DNA of 64,000 nt from an uncultured Paraprevotella sp. (GTDB lineage: Bacteria > Bacteroidota > Bacteroidia > Bacteroidales > Bacteroidaceae). The DNA is taken from assembly GCA_947177395.1 (NCBI GenBank), contig CAMWUI010000001.1, positions 62,001 to 126,000 of the forward strand, in the 5' to 3' direction. Below are positions 43,412-52,290 of the stretch, in pieces. The notes under the pieces are model-generated. The model saw nothing but the letters and a program-made list of their open reading frames with translations. It searched no databases and was not told the origin of the DNA. Numbering within the stretch: position 1 is the stretch's first letter; the number at the start of each line of letters is the position of its first letter. The translations under genes and the position numbers were made by a program.

Positions 43412-44947
43412 TTATTTGGCGTAACTGACAGCGCGTGTTTCCCGGATAACCGTAATTTTCACTTGTCCCGGATATGTCATCTCGTCCTGTATCTTCTTGG
43501 CGATTTCCGTACTTAGGTTCTCTGTCTGTTTGTCATCGATCTTGTCCGCACCCACGATTACACGCAATTCGCGTCCCGCCTGTATAGCGTATGTTTTAGT
43601 GACACCGGGGTAACTCATGGCTATATTCTCCAAGTCGTTCAGACGTTTGATATACGCCTCCACGATTTCCCGGCGGGCACCCGGACGGGCGCCGCTGATG
43701 GCGTCGCAGACCTGTACGATCGGAGCCAGCAGAGATGTCATTTCCATTTCATCATGGTGTGCCCCGATGGCGTTGCAGATTTCCGGTTTCTCCTTATATT
43801 TTTCGGCCAGTTTGGCTCCATAAATGGCGTGCGGCAGTTCCGGTTCCTCGTCGGGCACTTTACCTATGTCATGTAGCAGACCGGCGCGTTTGGCTTTCTT
43901 GGGATTCAGTCCCAGTTCCGAGGCCATGACCGCACACAGGTTTGCTGTTTCGCGCGCGTGCTGTAACAGGTTCTGTCCATAGCTCGACCGGTATTTCATC
44001 TTTCCGATGATGCGTATCAGTTCCGGATGCAGACCGTGTATGCCCAAGTCTATGGTCGTACGTTTACCGGTTTCGATGATTTCCTCTTCCACTTGTTTGG
44101 ATACTTTGGCAACGACTTCTTCGATGCGTGCCGGATGGATACGTCCGTCCGTGACAAGCTGGTGCAAAGCCAGTCGGCATATCTCGCGGCGTACGGGGTC
44201 GAAGGCGGAGATGACAATTGCCTCCGGAGTGTCGTCTACTACGATTTCTACACCGGTAGCTGCTTCCAGAGCCCGTATGTTGCGTCCTTCCCGTCCGATG
44301 ATGCGTCCTTTCACTTCGTCGTTGTCGATGTGGAACACAGTAACGCTGTTTTCTATGGCCGTTTCTGTGGCCACCCGTTGTATACTTTGGATGACGATGC
44401 GCTTAGCCTCCTTGTTGGCCGTCATTTTGGCGTCATCCATGATTTCGTTGATATAGCTTGCTGCGTAAGTCTGGGCTTCCGCTTTCAGAGAATCGACCAG
44501 ACGGTCGCGGGCTTCCTCCGCGCTCAGTCCGCTCAGGGCTTCCAATTTGGCGCGTTCTTGATTCCGCATGTTTTCCAGTTCTTCCTCTATGCGTTCCAGA
44601 TTCTGCTGCTGGTTTTCCAGTTTTTTCCGCTCGCTGTCCAGCTCATTCTTCCGCCGGTTCAAATCGTCTTGCCGCTGATTGATATTCATTTCTTTTTGTT
44701 TCAGGCGATTCTCTCCCTGCTGTATCTGCTGGTTGCGCTGTTGCACTTCTTTCTCGAGTTCCGCTTTCTTATTGAGAAATTTTTCTTTGACCTCCAGCAA
44801 CTTTTTCTCTTTTATGACTTCTGCTTCTTTTTTAGCCTGTGCCATTTTCCGTTGATACTTTCCGGTAAGTACATAGCGGAATATCGTGTATCCGAGCAGG
44901 CCACCGGCAATGAAGCATACAATAGGTATAATTATCTCCATATCCAA
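43412..44947 (-). CDS. rny: Ribonuclease Y
   Basis: A 511-residue membrane-tethered endoribonuclease that starts mRNA decay. An N-terminal helix ([19 protein letters not shown]) is followed by a long charged coiled coil (residues ~35-180). A KH domain carries [19 protein letters not shown] near residue 220. The HD metal-binding domain has [20 protein letters not shown] near 355 and GAHHDEMEM near 390. Length and order are as in the family. It lies 16 bases after a probable 6S RNA and zapA. Confidence 0.95.
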   Translation of the reverse strand: MDMEIIIPIVCFIAGGLLGYTIFRYVLTGKYQRKMAQAKKEAEVIKEKKLLEVKEKFLNKKAELEKEVQQRNQQIQQGENRLKQKEMNINQRQDDLNRRKNELDSERKKLENQQQNLERIEEELENMRNQERAKLEALSGLSAEEARDRLVDSLKAEAQTYAASYINEIMDDAKMTANKEAKRIVIQSIQRVATETAIENSVTVFHIDNDEVKGRIIGREGRNIRALEAATGVEIVVDDTPEAIVISAFDPVRREICRLALHQLVTDGRIHPARIEEVVAKVSKQVEEEIIETGKRTTIDLGIHGLHPELIRIIGKMKYRSSYGQNLLQHARETANLCAVMASELGLNPKKAKRAGLLHDIGKVPDEEPELPHAIYGAKLAEKYKEKPEICNAIGAHHDEMEMTSLLAPIVQVCDAISGARPGARREIVEAYIKRLNDLENIAMSYPGVTKTYAIQAGRELRVIVGADKIDDKQTENLSTEIAKKIQDEMTYPGQVKITVIRETRAVSYAK

Positions 44948-44963
44948 TAATTAGTTAATATAT

Positions 44964-45070
44964 AAAATAAAAGCACCGCATGGCGGATTTCCTTTCGGAC
45001 ATCCATCATTTGGTGCGTGACTTCTTCGCAAATATTGAATTCCACATGCCGGAATGGAGTGGGATGCTTT
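44964..45070 (-). ncRNA. ssrS: Probable 6S RNA (ssrS, Bacteroidetes type)
   Basis: Between zapA and rny on the minus strand is about 105 bases that fold into one long interrupted hairpin. The closing stem AAAGCATC / GGTGCTTT and a middle stem GCATG-TGGA / TCC(G)CCATGC with one bulge are visible, with an upper stem ATTTGCG / CGCACCAAAT around a small loop. A T-rich run (TTTTATTTT) ends it. An open, promoter-like bulge between stems and the place directly after zapA are both known features of 6S RNA, which binds sigma-70-type RNA polymerase. Assigned from structure and position, without a covariance search. Confidence 0.6.
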
Positions 45071-45359
45071 ACTTTAGGCAATCTTCCATTTCCTTCACTA
45101 ACTCCTGTATGCATTCGACAAAAGGTTGCGTGTCGTTGTGATACTCGTTGCGTTTCAGCGACAGGGCTATGTCCAATGCAGCCATACTGAAGTATGAAGC
45201 GTCTCCCTGGTTAGGGTAACGTTCGGCGTAGAAACTGTATTTTTCATTTATAAGCTTTTCCGCTGCACGGTAAATTTCCTCATCACTTCTTTTGACGGTT
45301 ATGGGAAATATCTTACTGCCCAGCCGGAGCTTTATCTGAAAGTTTTCGCTTACCTCCAT
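45069..45359 (-). CDS. zapA: Cell division protein ZapA
   Basis: A 96-residue protein. The N-terminus NFQIKLRLGSKIFPITVKRSDEE is the ZapA beta-strand pair and KLINEKYSFYAERYP with DIALSLKRNEYHND forms the coiled tail. ZapA bundles FtsZ filaments at the division site. It starts four bases after the stop of a coiled-coil protein gene, so the two are likely made together. Confidence 0.85.
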   Translation of the reverse strand: MEVSENFQIKLRLGSKIFPITVKRSDEEIYRAAEKLINEKYSFYAERYPNQGDASYFSMAALDIALSLKRNEYHNDTQPFVECIQELVKEMEDCLK

Positions 45360-45363
45360 TGTT

Positions 45364-45657
45364 TTATACCTTTAAGAGGGCGATACACTTGTCTACATCG
45401 CGCACCAGCCTTGATAATCTGCTTTTGGCATTTTTCATGTCGTTGTCGCCAATTTCAATCATCTTGGCCAATTTTAAAGTTTCATATTTCCGCTCCAGTT
45501 CAGCTTTTTCTTTCAGCAAGGCTTCTATGTTCTTTTCTTTTTCGTCGACCATGCCGTATAGCTCTTCATTCTCTGCGGCCAGTTTCCGGTAACGTTCCAT
45601 GAGGAGGCGGACACGGGTCTGCAAAGTTTTGATTAGCAACTCTTCCTGGGTTGGCAT
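45364..45657 (-). CDS. Small coiled-coil protein paired with ZapA
   Basis: A 97-residue protein, almost wholly coiled coil: MERYRKLAAENEELYGMVD and EKNIEALLKEKAELERKYETL. The same gene sits before zapA in many Bacteroidales, and it may act as a ZapB-like partner, but no assigned function is known to me. It begins right behind a perfect promoter (45673-45703), leaving a leader of about nine bases. Confidence 0.65.
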   Translation of the reverse strand: MPTQEELLIKTLQTRVRLLMERYRKLAAENEELYGMVDEKEKNIEALLKEKAELERKYETLKLAKMIEIGDNDMKNAKSRLSRLVRDVDKCIALLKV

Positions 45658-45672
45658 ATATACTTTTGACTA

Positions 45673-45703
45673 CAAAAATAGTAAATAATCTGTTGGATGC
45701 AAA
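45673..45703 (-). promoter_or_regulatory. Canonical promoter of the zapA operon
   Basis: Minus strand TTTG (45700-45703), 19 bases, TATTTTTG (45673-45680). Transcription should start near 45666, very close to the ATG at 45657. It probably drives the coiled-coil gene, zapA, the 6S-like RNA and perhaps rny. Confidence 0.85.
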
Positions 45704-45737
45704 ACTTTATTAAAGAAAGTTTTCGGCCGACATTACT

Positions 45738-46376
45738 TTATTTCTTTGTTTCGGAGTCATCTTTGGGTTTTGGTTCTTTCTTGGCCAGCATGACAATATG
45801 GTACACGTATTCGGTCATCCAGCTTTCTGAATATCCCAGTGTGGCCTGATATTTGCGTATGTTGACACTGGCTCTGCGCACTCCGGCGTCGCTCCAGTCG
45901 TTTTTGGTGAGTATCTGCCGGATAGTCTTGGCTGTCATATTGTGTAATGCTTTGTGGAAAATCGAAGGCATTCTGAACTTCCACTGCATCAGGTTTCCCA
46001 TCAGCATCATTAATTCCTGGCTGAAGCCTTGGAACATCATCAAATAGTTTTTAATGTCGTTCACATTCCGGCAGTTCTTTTTGATGCTTCCGTCTATTTC
46101 TTTGAAGAATGCGTCTTCCAGGCCGTACATGTCCGCCAGCATTTTTTTGCAACGGTTGCGTTCTCCTACTCCTATTTTGTTATTGACGGTGGGTACGCGC
46201 AGGGTCTGCTTGAAGATTCTCAGGTCGGGGAGGAAGGATAAATTGCCGATGCCCAGATGTATGGCCATGGCCGCTTGGTAATAAACACGGATAAGCGTCA
46301 TGAAATCTTCCATACCGCCGACGCGGATGTCCTCCTGTTGTGTCTTCTTATTAAAGAATCTGGATAAGAAATTCAT
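45738..46376 (-). CDS. Conserved protein of unknown function
   Basis: A 212-residue, mostly helical, soluble protein without signal peptide. It contains repeated amphipathic stretches (MEDFMTLIRVYYQAAMAIHLG; YLMMFQGFSQELMMLMGNLMQWKFRMP) and a basic C-terminus rich in Lys. I do not recognise a family. A TATCTTTG box (46412-46419) lies just before it inside a near-perfect dyad (GCAAAGATAAG / CTTATCTCTGC). Confidence 0.5.
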   Translation of the reverse strand: MNFLSRFFNKKTQQEDIRVGGMEDFMTLIRVYYQAAMAIHLGIGNLSFLPDLRIFKQTLRVPTVNNKIGVGERNRCKKMLADMYGLEDAFFKEIDGSIKKNCRNVNDIKNYLMMFQGFSQELMMLMGNLMQWKFRMPSIFHKALHNMTAKTIRQILTKNDWSDAGVRRASVNIRKYQATLGYSESWMTEYVYHIVMLAKKEPKPKDDSETKK

Positions 46377-46478
46377 TTTATTCGATGTGGTTAATGACTG
46401 AAATTATAGTGCAAAGATAAGTCTTTTTCTTATCTCTGCGCCATAAATTGCTCTACTTTTTCGCGGGAGGAAAGGTTC

Positions 46479-47366
46479 TCAGCGATTTTTTCGTTCCTCA
46501 ATGACTTTCAATAGATATTGGCCGTACTGGTTTTTCAGCATGGGAGCCGCGAGTTCTCTCATCTTCTCGTCGTCTATCCATCCCCGCCGGTAAGCGATGC
46601 CTTCCAGGCAGGCGATTTTCAGCCCCTGCCGTTTCTCTATGACCTCGATGAAGGTGGAGGCTTCGCTCAGGCTGTCATGTGTTCCGGTATCAAGCCAAGC
46701 GAATCCGCGTCCGAGTGTCTTGACTTTCAGTTTCTCTTCGCTCAGGAATTGCTGGTTAACGGTTGTTATCTCCAATTCTCCGCGTGCGGACGGTTTGATT
46801 TGTTTGGCTATGTCGACAACTTGGTTCGGGTAGAAATACAGGCCGACCACGGCGTAATTGCTTTTAGGTTGTTTCGGTTTCTCCTCGATACTCAGGCAAT
46901 TGCCTTCGTTATCGAATTCAGCCACTCCATAGCGTTCCGGATCGTTCACCCAATATCCGAAGACCGTAGCTTTCCCGTCTTTCTCTGCATTGTCCACAGC
47001 TTCATGCAATAGTTGGCTGAAACCGGCTCCATGGAAGATGTTGTCTCCTAAGACAAGGCATACACTGTCGTTTCCGATAAAATCCTCTCCGATAAGGAAT
47101 GCCTGTGCGAGTCCGTCCGGCGACGGTTGTTCCGCGTATTCGAAACGCACGCCGTAATCGGATCCGTCACCCAGCAACCGTTTGAATCCAGGCAGGTCGT
47201 ACGGGGTGGAGATGATCAGTATTTCCCGGATACCAGCCAGCATCAGCACGGAGATGGGATAATATATCATCGGTTTGTCGAAAATGGGCAACAGTTGTTT
47301 GCTTACGCCTTTGGTGATAGGATAGAGGCGTGTGCCGGAGCCTCCGGCTAAAACAATTCCTTTCAT
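46479..47366 (-). CDS. rfbA: Glucose-1-phosphate thymidylyltransferase
   Basis: A 295-residue nucleotidyltransferase that makes dTDP-glucose from dTTP and glucose-1-phosphate, the first step to dTDP-L-rhamnose. The signature [18 protein letters not shown], then [21 protein letters not shown], is intact; [12 protein letters not shown] near residue 110 and [15 protein letters not shown] near 225 complete the active site. Length normal. The companion genes rfbB, rfbC and rfbD are not beside it in this window. It follows the initiating transferase by 50 bases. Confidence 0.95.
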   Translation of the reverse strand: MKGIVLAGGSGTRLYPITKGVSKQLLPIFDKPMIYYPISVLMLAGIREILIISTPYDLPGFKRLLGDGSDYGVRFEYAEQPSPDGLAQAFLIGEDFIGNDSVCLVLGDNIFHGAGFSQLLHEAVDNAEKDGKATVFGYWVNDPERYGVAEFDNEGNCLSIEEKPKQPKSNYAVVGLYFYPNQVVDIAKQIKPSARGELEITTVNQQFLSEEKLKVKTLGRGFAWLDTGTHDSLSEASTFIEVIEKRQGLKIACLEGIAYRRGWIDDEKMRELAAPMLKNQYGQYLLKVIEERKNR

Positions 47367-47416
47367 TTTGAATATGGGTTTGATGGATAGTCTGTTTCAG
47401 AAAACGTGTTTCTAAT

Positions 47417-48823
47417 TTAGTAGGCGTTTTTGTCTTTCCTCGTAATGGTGTTCCAGAAAGTCAGCCATATAATCCGCAAGTCCAGCCACAAGGTCCAGTT
47501 TTCCACATACCAAATGTCAGCGGTCACACGGTTTTCCATTTGGTGAAGTTCTTTGGTCTCTCCTCGGAAACCCTGTACCTGTGCCCATCCGGTAATACCG
47601 GGATTCACCCAATGGCGTACCATATATTTATTAATGAGGTGGGAATATTCCTCGGTATGGCGTACCATGTGCGGGCGGGGACCTACGATGCTCATATCGC
47701 CGAGCAGGACGTTGATGAATTGCGGAAGTTCGTCGATGTTGGTGCGTCGCATCAAATCGCCGAAGCGGAACTTGCGCGGGTCGTTTTCTGTAGCTTGTAT
47801 TGTATCGGCTTCGTTGTTGACGTGCATGCTTCTGAACTTTATGCACATGAATTCTCTACCCCGCAGTCCGTTCCGTTTTTGACGGAAGAGTACGGGGCCC
47901 GGGCTTTGTATCTTGATGATGATGGCCACGATGATATATATCAGCGGAAACAGGGTGAGCAGGAATGTCAGGGATACGACGATATCAAACATGCGTTTGA
48001 TCAGGCGGTTCCCCGTCTCCGACAGTGGTTCGGGGCGTGGTGAAAGCATAAGTACGCCGTCTATCTCGCTCAATATCATGCGGCGTTTTAGATAGCTGAC
48101 ATATATGGGCAGGGCGTAGAAATGTATCATGTTGTTTTCGCAATAGCGGTACATCTCGATAAAAACGCTTTGGCCGGTCTTCTGAAAAGCACAGTATAGG
48201 TCGGTTATCTCGGGATGTGCTTTCAGGTAAGCGAATGTGTCGGCTATACGGCCCAGACGGGGCATTTCCGGAGGGTATGCGGCGGGATCCTCACTGAATA
48301 CGCCTGCTACATGATAGCCGTAAGTACGATTCTTGATAAACTTATACAGCGTTACGAGATCGGGAGAATTGCCCACGAAAATTACACGGCGCTGGTTGTT
48401 CCCCCTGCTGCGGTGTCGTTTGATTAGAAAGCGGAACAGTAGGCGCTCGGTGACGAGTAATACGGAGAACAAGAGAAAGAAGTAAACCGCCAATGTCTTG
48501 GAAATAGACGGGAAAGGCAACATGGTAAAGGTGAAGACCATGACTATTGTGTGTAGCACGGTCAGGTAGATGACTCTCCCCACGATACGGTCGCTGCGTA
48601 CTATGCGGGCCAGCAGGATGGGAGGGAAGAGCAGGAATAGAGGTATGTAGCACAATAAGGCGATGACGATGATACTCCAGATGCCGATAGCGTCGACCTT
48701 GCCGGGGGTGGCTATCTGCAGGATGTGGTATATCGTTGTCATGCTGAACGTCAGTAATATTGCATCTGAGCATCCGATTAAAAATTTCAGTATGCCTGAG
48801 TCTTCTATATTTCCGCGATTCAT
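47417..48823 (-). CDS. Undecaprenyl-phosphate glucose phosphotransferase (WcaJ/WbaP type)
   Basis: A 468-residue polyprenyl-phosphate hexose-1-phosphate transferase that loads the first sugar of a surface polysaccharide. Four N-terminal membrane helices are followed by a CoA-binding-like domain (RRVIFVGNSPDLVTLYKF near residue 140). The catalytic part has KRMFDIVVSLTFLLTLFPLI near 280, then KIQSPGPVLFRQKRNGLRG, MCIKFRSM, RTNIDELPQFINVLLGDMS and VGPRPHM. All catalytic motifs are present. Driven by its own canonical promoter (48852-48883). Confidence 0.92.
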   Translation of the reverse strand: MNRGNIEDSGILKFLIGCSDAILLTFSMTTIYHILQIATPGKVDAIGIWSIIVIALLCYIPLFLLFPPILLARIVRSDRIVGRVIYLTVLHTIVMVFTFTMLPFPSISKTLAVYFFLLFSVLLVTERLLFRFLIKRHRSRGNNQRRVIFVGNSPDLVTLYKFIKNRTYGYHVAGVFSEDPAAYPPEMPRLGRIADTFAYLKAHPEITDLYCAFQKTGQSVFIEMYRYCENNMIHFYALPIYVSYLKRRMILSEIDGVLMLSPRPEPLSETGNRLIKRMFDIVVSLTFLLTLFPLIYIIVAIIIKIQSPGPVLFRQKRNGLRGREFMCIKFRSMHVNNEADTIQATENDPRKFRFGDLMRRTNIDELPQFINVLLGDMSIVGPRPHMVRHTEEYSHLINKYMVRHWVNPGITGWAQVQGFRGETKELHQMENRVTADIWYVENWTLWLDLRIIWLTFWNTITRKDKNAY

Positions 48824-48851
48824 TTACTTTAATTAATATTATGACATTGTG

Positions 48852-48883
48852 CAAATGTAATAAATGTATTTTAACGATGCAAA
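48852..48883 (-). promoter_or_regulatory. Promoter of the initiating transferase gene
   Basis: Minus strand TTTG (48880-48883), 20 bases, TACATTTG (48852-48859). Transcription would begin near 48845, about 22 bases before the ATG at 48823. rfbA is likely read from the same promoter. Confidence 0.75.
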
Positions 48884-48973
48884 TGATATGAAACTAAAAA
48901 TATTTATTTTAGAATGTATATATGGCTACGGGGTGATATTTGTTGCATGGACATCTTTTTTTTCTTGGAAAAC

Positions 48974-49004
48974 TTCGGAATTTAGAAAACTTTGGTTATT
49001 TTTG
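48974..49004 (+). promoter_or_regulatory. Promoter of the wzc-like gene
   Basis: TTCG (48974-48977, one mismatch to TTTG), 19 bases, TATTTTTG (48997-49004). The start near 49011 leaves a leader of about 29 bases. It is divergent from the initiating transferase promoter. Confidence 0.6.
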
Positions 49005-49039
49005 CCCATCAATACGATTTATAATACATACTGAAAATA

Positions 49040-51469
49040 ATGGCAGAGTCTTTGAACAGAGAACTTTTGGAAGAAGAGGAATCCTCCGGTTTTGATTTCA
49101 GAAAGGTCTGGATGGCGTTTGTACTCCATTGGTATTGGTTTGTCCTTTCCGTGGTTGTTTGCTTGTCTGTGTCTTTCGTATATTTGCGTTATACCCGTCC
49201 CGTCTACTCTACGACGATGAAGGTGCTTATCAAGGATGACGAAGGAAAGGCCAAGACGCGTCAGGGAACAATGGACCTGTCGCAGATGGGGCTTGTCACT
49301 AACAGCAACGGTTTTGATAACGAGTTGGAAATCTTGAGCAGTAAGAGTTTGGCGACTCAGACGGTGAAGAGTCTGAAACTTTATACCCGTTATTTCGCCG
49401 AGGGACGTTTGAGCGACAAAGAGTTGTACAAGAATAGCCCTATATTGGTGGAGATGGACGAAACTTCGCTGGAACGTCTGCAACAGGTGGTTGGACTGGA
49501 AATTACCAGGGCGCACGATGGGATTGAGGTTCTTATAGCGTTGTCCGATTCCGTGAACATGCGAAAAACGTTTAAGCGTTTGCCGGCTACGGTACAGACT
49601 CCGGTGGGTGTCTTCTCTTTTATGGTCAATCCTGGGCATGTGATGTCCAACAGAAAATTGCTGGTTCGTGTCTACCCTCCCAATTTGATGGGTCGGATGT
49701 ATGCCGGTGCCCTGTCCGCCACAGCCTCCAGCAAGACTACGACGGTGGCTTTGCTTACGTTGCACGATACGGAGCCTCGCCGTGCGGCGGATTATTTAAT
49801 GGAGTTGCTGAAGTCGTACAACTGGGACGCCAATGAAGATAAAAATGAGGTTGCCATTAAGACGGAAGTCTTTATCAATGAGCGTATCGAAGCTATTGGA
49901 AAGGAATTGGGCGTGACGGAAAAGAATCTGGAGGATTATAAGCGGACCGAGGGCTTGATAAATTTGAAAAACGATGCTGCGGCAGCTTTGGCCGGTAGCG
50001 GCACCTCAGAAGAGAAGCAGGTGCAAATGCAGACCCAGCTTACGCTGGTCAAGTCTCTGCTGGATTATGTGGACGATCCCCGCAATGCCATGCAGATTAT
50101 TCCTGCCAATCTGGGTATTTCCAACGCAAGCCTGGATGCGGATATCAAGTCATATAACGAATTGGTATTGCAGCGGAATCGCTTGTTGAAGTCAGCTTCG
50201 GAAGATTCTCCGACCTTGATACCTCTCATCACACAACTTGAAAGTTTGTGGCCTGCCATCCGGCAGTCTTTGGCCGCTGTTTACAATGATTTGAAGATTC
50301 AGAAAGAGAGTGTGGACAAGCAATATAATATGTATCAGGGACGCATCCTGAGTTCGCCGACCCAGGAGCGTATGCTGAACGATATCGGACGTCGGCGGGA
50401 GATTCAGGCCGGTCTTTATCTGATGTTGTTGCAGAAACGTGAGGAGAACGCTATCTCGCTGGCTTCTGTGGCGGCCAAAGGACGTATGATCGACGAGCCG
50501 GAACAGTTTGTGAAGGTTTCTCCCAAGAATTCGAAAATTTGGCTGATAGGTCTGTTGATAGGTTTGGGTATTCCTTCCGGTATTCTCTTTCTTCTGAACA
50601 TGTTGCGTTATAAGATAGAAGGACGGCCGGATGTGGATCGGATAACGAAATTGCCGATATTGGCGGATATCCCGAAAGCTCCCGGGCTGCCGGAGGGCAA
50701 GCGGAGTATCGTGGTGCGTGAAAACGGTAATGACGTGATAGAAGAGGCGTTCCGAACTTTGCGATCCAATCTGCGTTTCGTCATGAAGGATGATGACAAG
50801 GTGGTTCTCTGTACCTCTTTTATACCGGGTGAGGGAAAAACGTTTGTGTCTTCCAATCTTGCCATGAGTTTGGCGCTTCTGGGTAAAAAAGTACTGGTCG
50901 TGGGTTTGGATATCCGGAAGCCCCGTCTGGGTCGCCTCTTCGGTTTGAAGAGCAGCAAAAAAGGTATTTCGTCTTATCTGGCTGCCGGACGCGATGATAT
51001 GGAGGAACTTTGTGAGCAGATATTCCCGACAGAGCTTCATCCGAATCTGTTCGTTCTGCCGGCCGGTGTCATACCGCCCAACCCGACGGAGCTGATTGCC
51101 CGTCCATTGCTGAACACTACGTTTGAGCACTTGCGTGCGATGTTTGACGTGATAGTTATCGATACGCCGCCCGTGGGACTTGTGAGCGATACTTTCGAAC
51201 TCGGACGTCTGGTGGATGTTTCAGTGGTGGTTTGCCGTGCAGACTTTACTCCGAAAGACAGCGTAGTGGTTATAGATGAAATCGCCCGTGCCGGTAAGTT
51301 GCCCAATGTCAGTCTTGTCATCAACGGTATCGATATGTCGAAGAAGAAATACGGTTACTATTACGGCTACGGCCGGTATGGACGTTACGGTCGCTATGGC
51401 GGTTACGGACGTTATGGTTACGGATCCGGTCTTTACACTTATCATTCGAAACAAGGTCGGGAGGTTTAG
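49040..51469 (+). CDS. Wzc-type polysaccharide chain-length regulator / BY-kinase
   Basis: An 809-residue inner membrane protein. The Wzz domain (residues 15-180) follows a first helix (VLHWYWFVLSVVVCLSVSFVYL); a long periplasmic coiled segment and a second helix near residue 500 (IWLIGLLIGLGIPSGILFLLNML) precede the kinase. Walker A is PGEGKTFVSSN near residue 600, Walker A' VVGLDIRKPRL near 625 and Walker B FDVIVIDTPPVG near 705. The C-terminus (residues ~770-795) is a dense Gly-Tyr array (YGYYYGYGRYGRYGRY), the autophosphorylated tyrosine cluster, here unusually regular. It controls export of the capsule or exopolysaccharide with the Wza homologue at 57006. Confidence 0.93.
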   Translation: MAESLNRELLEEEESSGFDFRKVWMAFVLHWYWFVLSVVVCLSVSFVYLRYTRPVYSTTMKVLIKDDEGKAKTRQGTMDLSQMGLVTNSNGFDNELEILSSKSLATQTVKSLKLYTRYFAEGRLSDKELYKNSPILVEMDETSLERLQQVVGLEITRAHDGIEVLIALSDSVNMRKTFKRLPATVQTPVGVFSFMVNPGHVMSNRKLLVRVYPPNLMGRMYAGALSATASSKTTTVALLTLHDTEPRRAADYLMELLKSYNWDANEDKNEVAIKTEVFINERIEAIGKELGVTEKNLEDYKRTEGLINLKNDAAAALAGSGTSEEKQVQMQTQLTLVKSLLDYVDDPRNAMQIIPANLGISNASLDADIKSYNELVLQRNRLLKSASEDSPTLIPLITQLESLWPAIRQSLAAVYNDLKIQKESVDKQYNMYQGRILSSPTQERMLNDIGRRREIQAGLYLMLLQKREENAISLASVAAKGRMIDEPEQFVKVSPKNSKIWLIGLLIGLGIPSGILFLLNMLRYKIEGRPDVDRITKLPILADIPKAPGLPEGKRSIVVRENGNDVIEEAFRTLRSNLRFVMKDDDKVVLCTSFIPGEGKTFVSSNLAMSLALLGKKVLVVGLDIRKPRLGRLFGLKSSKKGISSYLAAGRDDMEELCEQIFPTELHPNLFVLPAGVIPPNPTELIARPLLNTTFEHLRAMFDVIVIDTPPVGLVSDTFELGRLVDVSVVVCRADFTPKDSVVVIDEIARAGKLPNVSLVINGIDMSKKKYGYYYGYGRYGRYGRYGGYGRYGYGSGLYTYHSKQGREV

Positions 51470-51501
51470 AAGGTGTGAACTTTCTCTTCCTGCCGGAAGA
51501 T

Positions 51502-51566
51502 AATACAATTCAACGGCGATGGGCCATAAGAAATGGCATCCGTCGCCGTTGAAGTTTTATTGTATT
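51502..51566. terminator. Bidirectional terminator
   Basis: Nested stems AATACAAT / ATTGTATT, TTCAACGGCGA / TCGCCGTTGAA and GCCAT / ATGGC lie between convergent genes. The plus strand continues GTTTTATTG and the minus strand AATTGTATT, so both sides get a short U-tract. The plus side ends the wzc gene, the minus side the HAD gene. Confidence 0.75.
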
Positions 51567-51603
51567 CCGGGTGATTGGGCTGGATAGTGGTTGGTTCCGT
51601 CCG

Positions 51604-52044
51604 TTATCCGAAAGACCACCAGCTTTTCTTTTTCTTTCTTCTCATGGGCTGGCTTGTTTCTTCTCCGGCCCGTTCTTCTTCCAGCAGGTCGGCCCATGTC
51701 TTGTGTTCGTGTATCATCCGGTAGATGACTCCCCAGTCCGGCAGCCCGCCGAGGTTGCGGTCATCAATAAACATATCCACTTTCAACTTGCGGCTGTAAT
51801 GTGGGTTTTTCACAACATCTTCTTCCGGGAAATCCTTGTTTATGGCATAGAACTCTACTCCCCGTTCCTTGCACCAGTTGATGGCGTCTTCCAGCAATTG
51901 GCCTTCCCGTACGCTCCATAATATCAGTCTATGGCGCTCTGCAATAAGCATTTTTAACGTTTGGATGGCAAAAGGAATCTCTTCTCCAATCTCCGGATAC
52001 TTGTGTTTTACAAGGGTTCCGTCAAAATCTACAGCTATTGTCAT
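51604..52044 (-). CDS. HAD-type phosphatase of the BT0820 group
   Basis: A 146-residue HAD hydrolase. Motif I is IAVDFDGTLVKH at the N-terminus; motif II (LILWSVREGQ) is near residue 40 and motif IV (VDMFIDDRNLGGLPDWG) near 90. There is no large cap domain, and a Lys/Arg/Trp-rich tail ends it. It probably dephosphorylates a small metabolite or a sugar phosphate; the substrate is unknown. The ATG at 52044 starts the HAD motif; the frame could extend to 52137 only through hydrophobic, unlikely sequence. Confidence 0.75.
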   Translation of the reverse strand: MTIAVDFDGTLVKHKYPEIGEEIPFAIQTLKMLIAERHRLILWSVREGQLLEDAINWCKERGVEFYAINKDFPEEDVVKNPHYSRKLKVDMFIDDRNLGGLPDWGVIYRMIHEHKTWADLLEEERAGEETSQPMRRKKKKSWWSFG

Positions 52045-52176
52045 CTGCTTTTTAAGTATTATTATCGTTAGCAGAAGCAAAAATACGAAAAGAAACTCAT
52101 AAATCCTATAGCAATCGCTTTTTAATGTTAAATACACTTAAAAGGGGTGGTTCGATAAATATTTTAGTAGAGGAAT

Positions 52177-52208
52177 TTTCTTTCTATAATATTTTAAGTG
52201 TAATTTTG
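52177..52208 (+). promoter_or_regulatory. Promoter of the large exported protein gene
   Basis: -7 box TAATTTTG (52201-52208) with TTTC (52177-52180) 20 bases upstream, one mismatch from TTTG. Transcript start near 52215 gives a leader of about 75 bases before the ATG at 52291, with no clear structure. Confidence 0.55.
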
Positions 52209-52290
52209 CCACTGATACATAGTATCGACACGCAATAAATAAAACAAAAACGACTTTCAAAATTAATTTATTAATCAAATTTTGGTGAAC

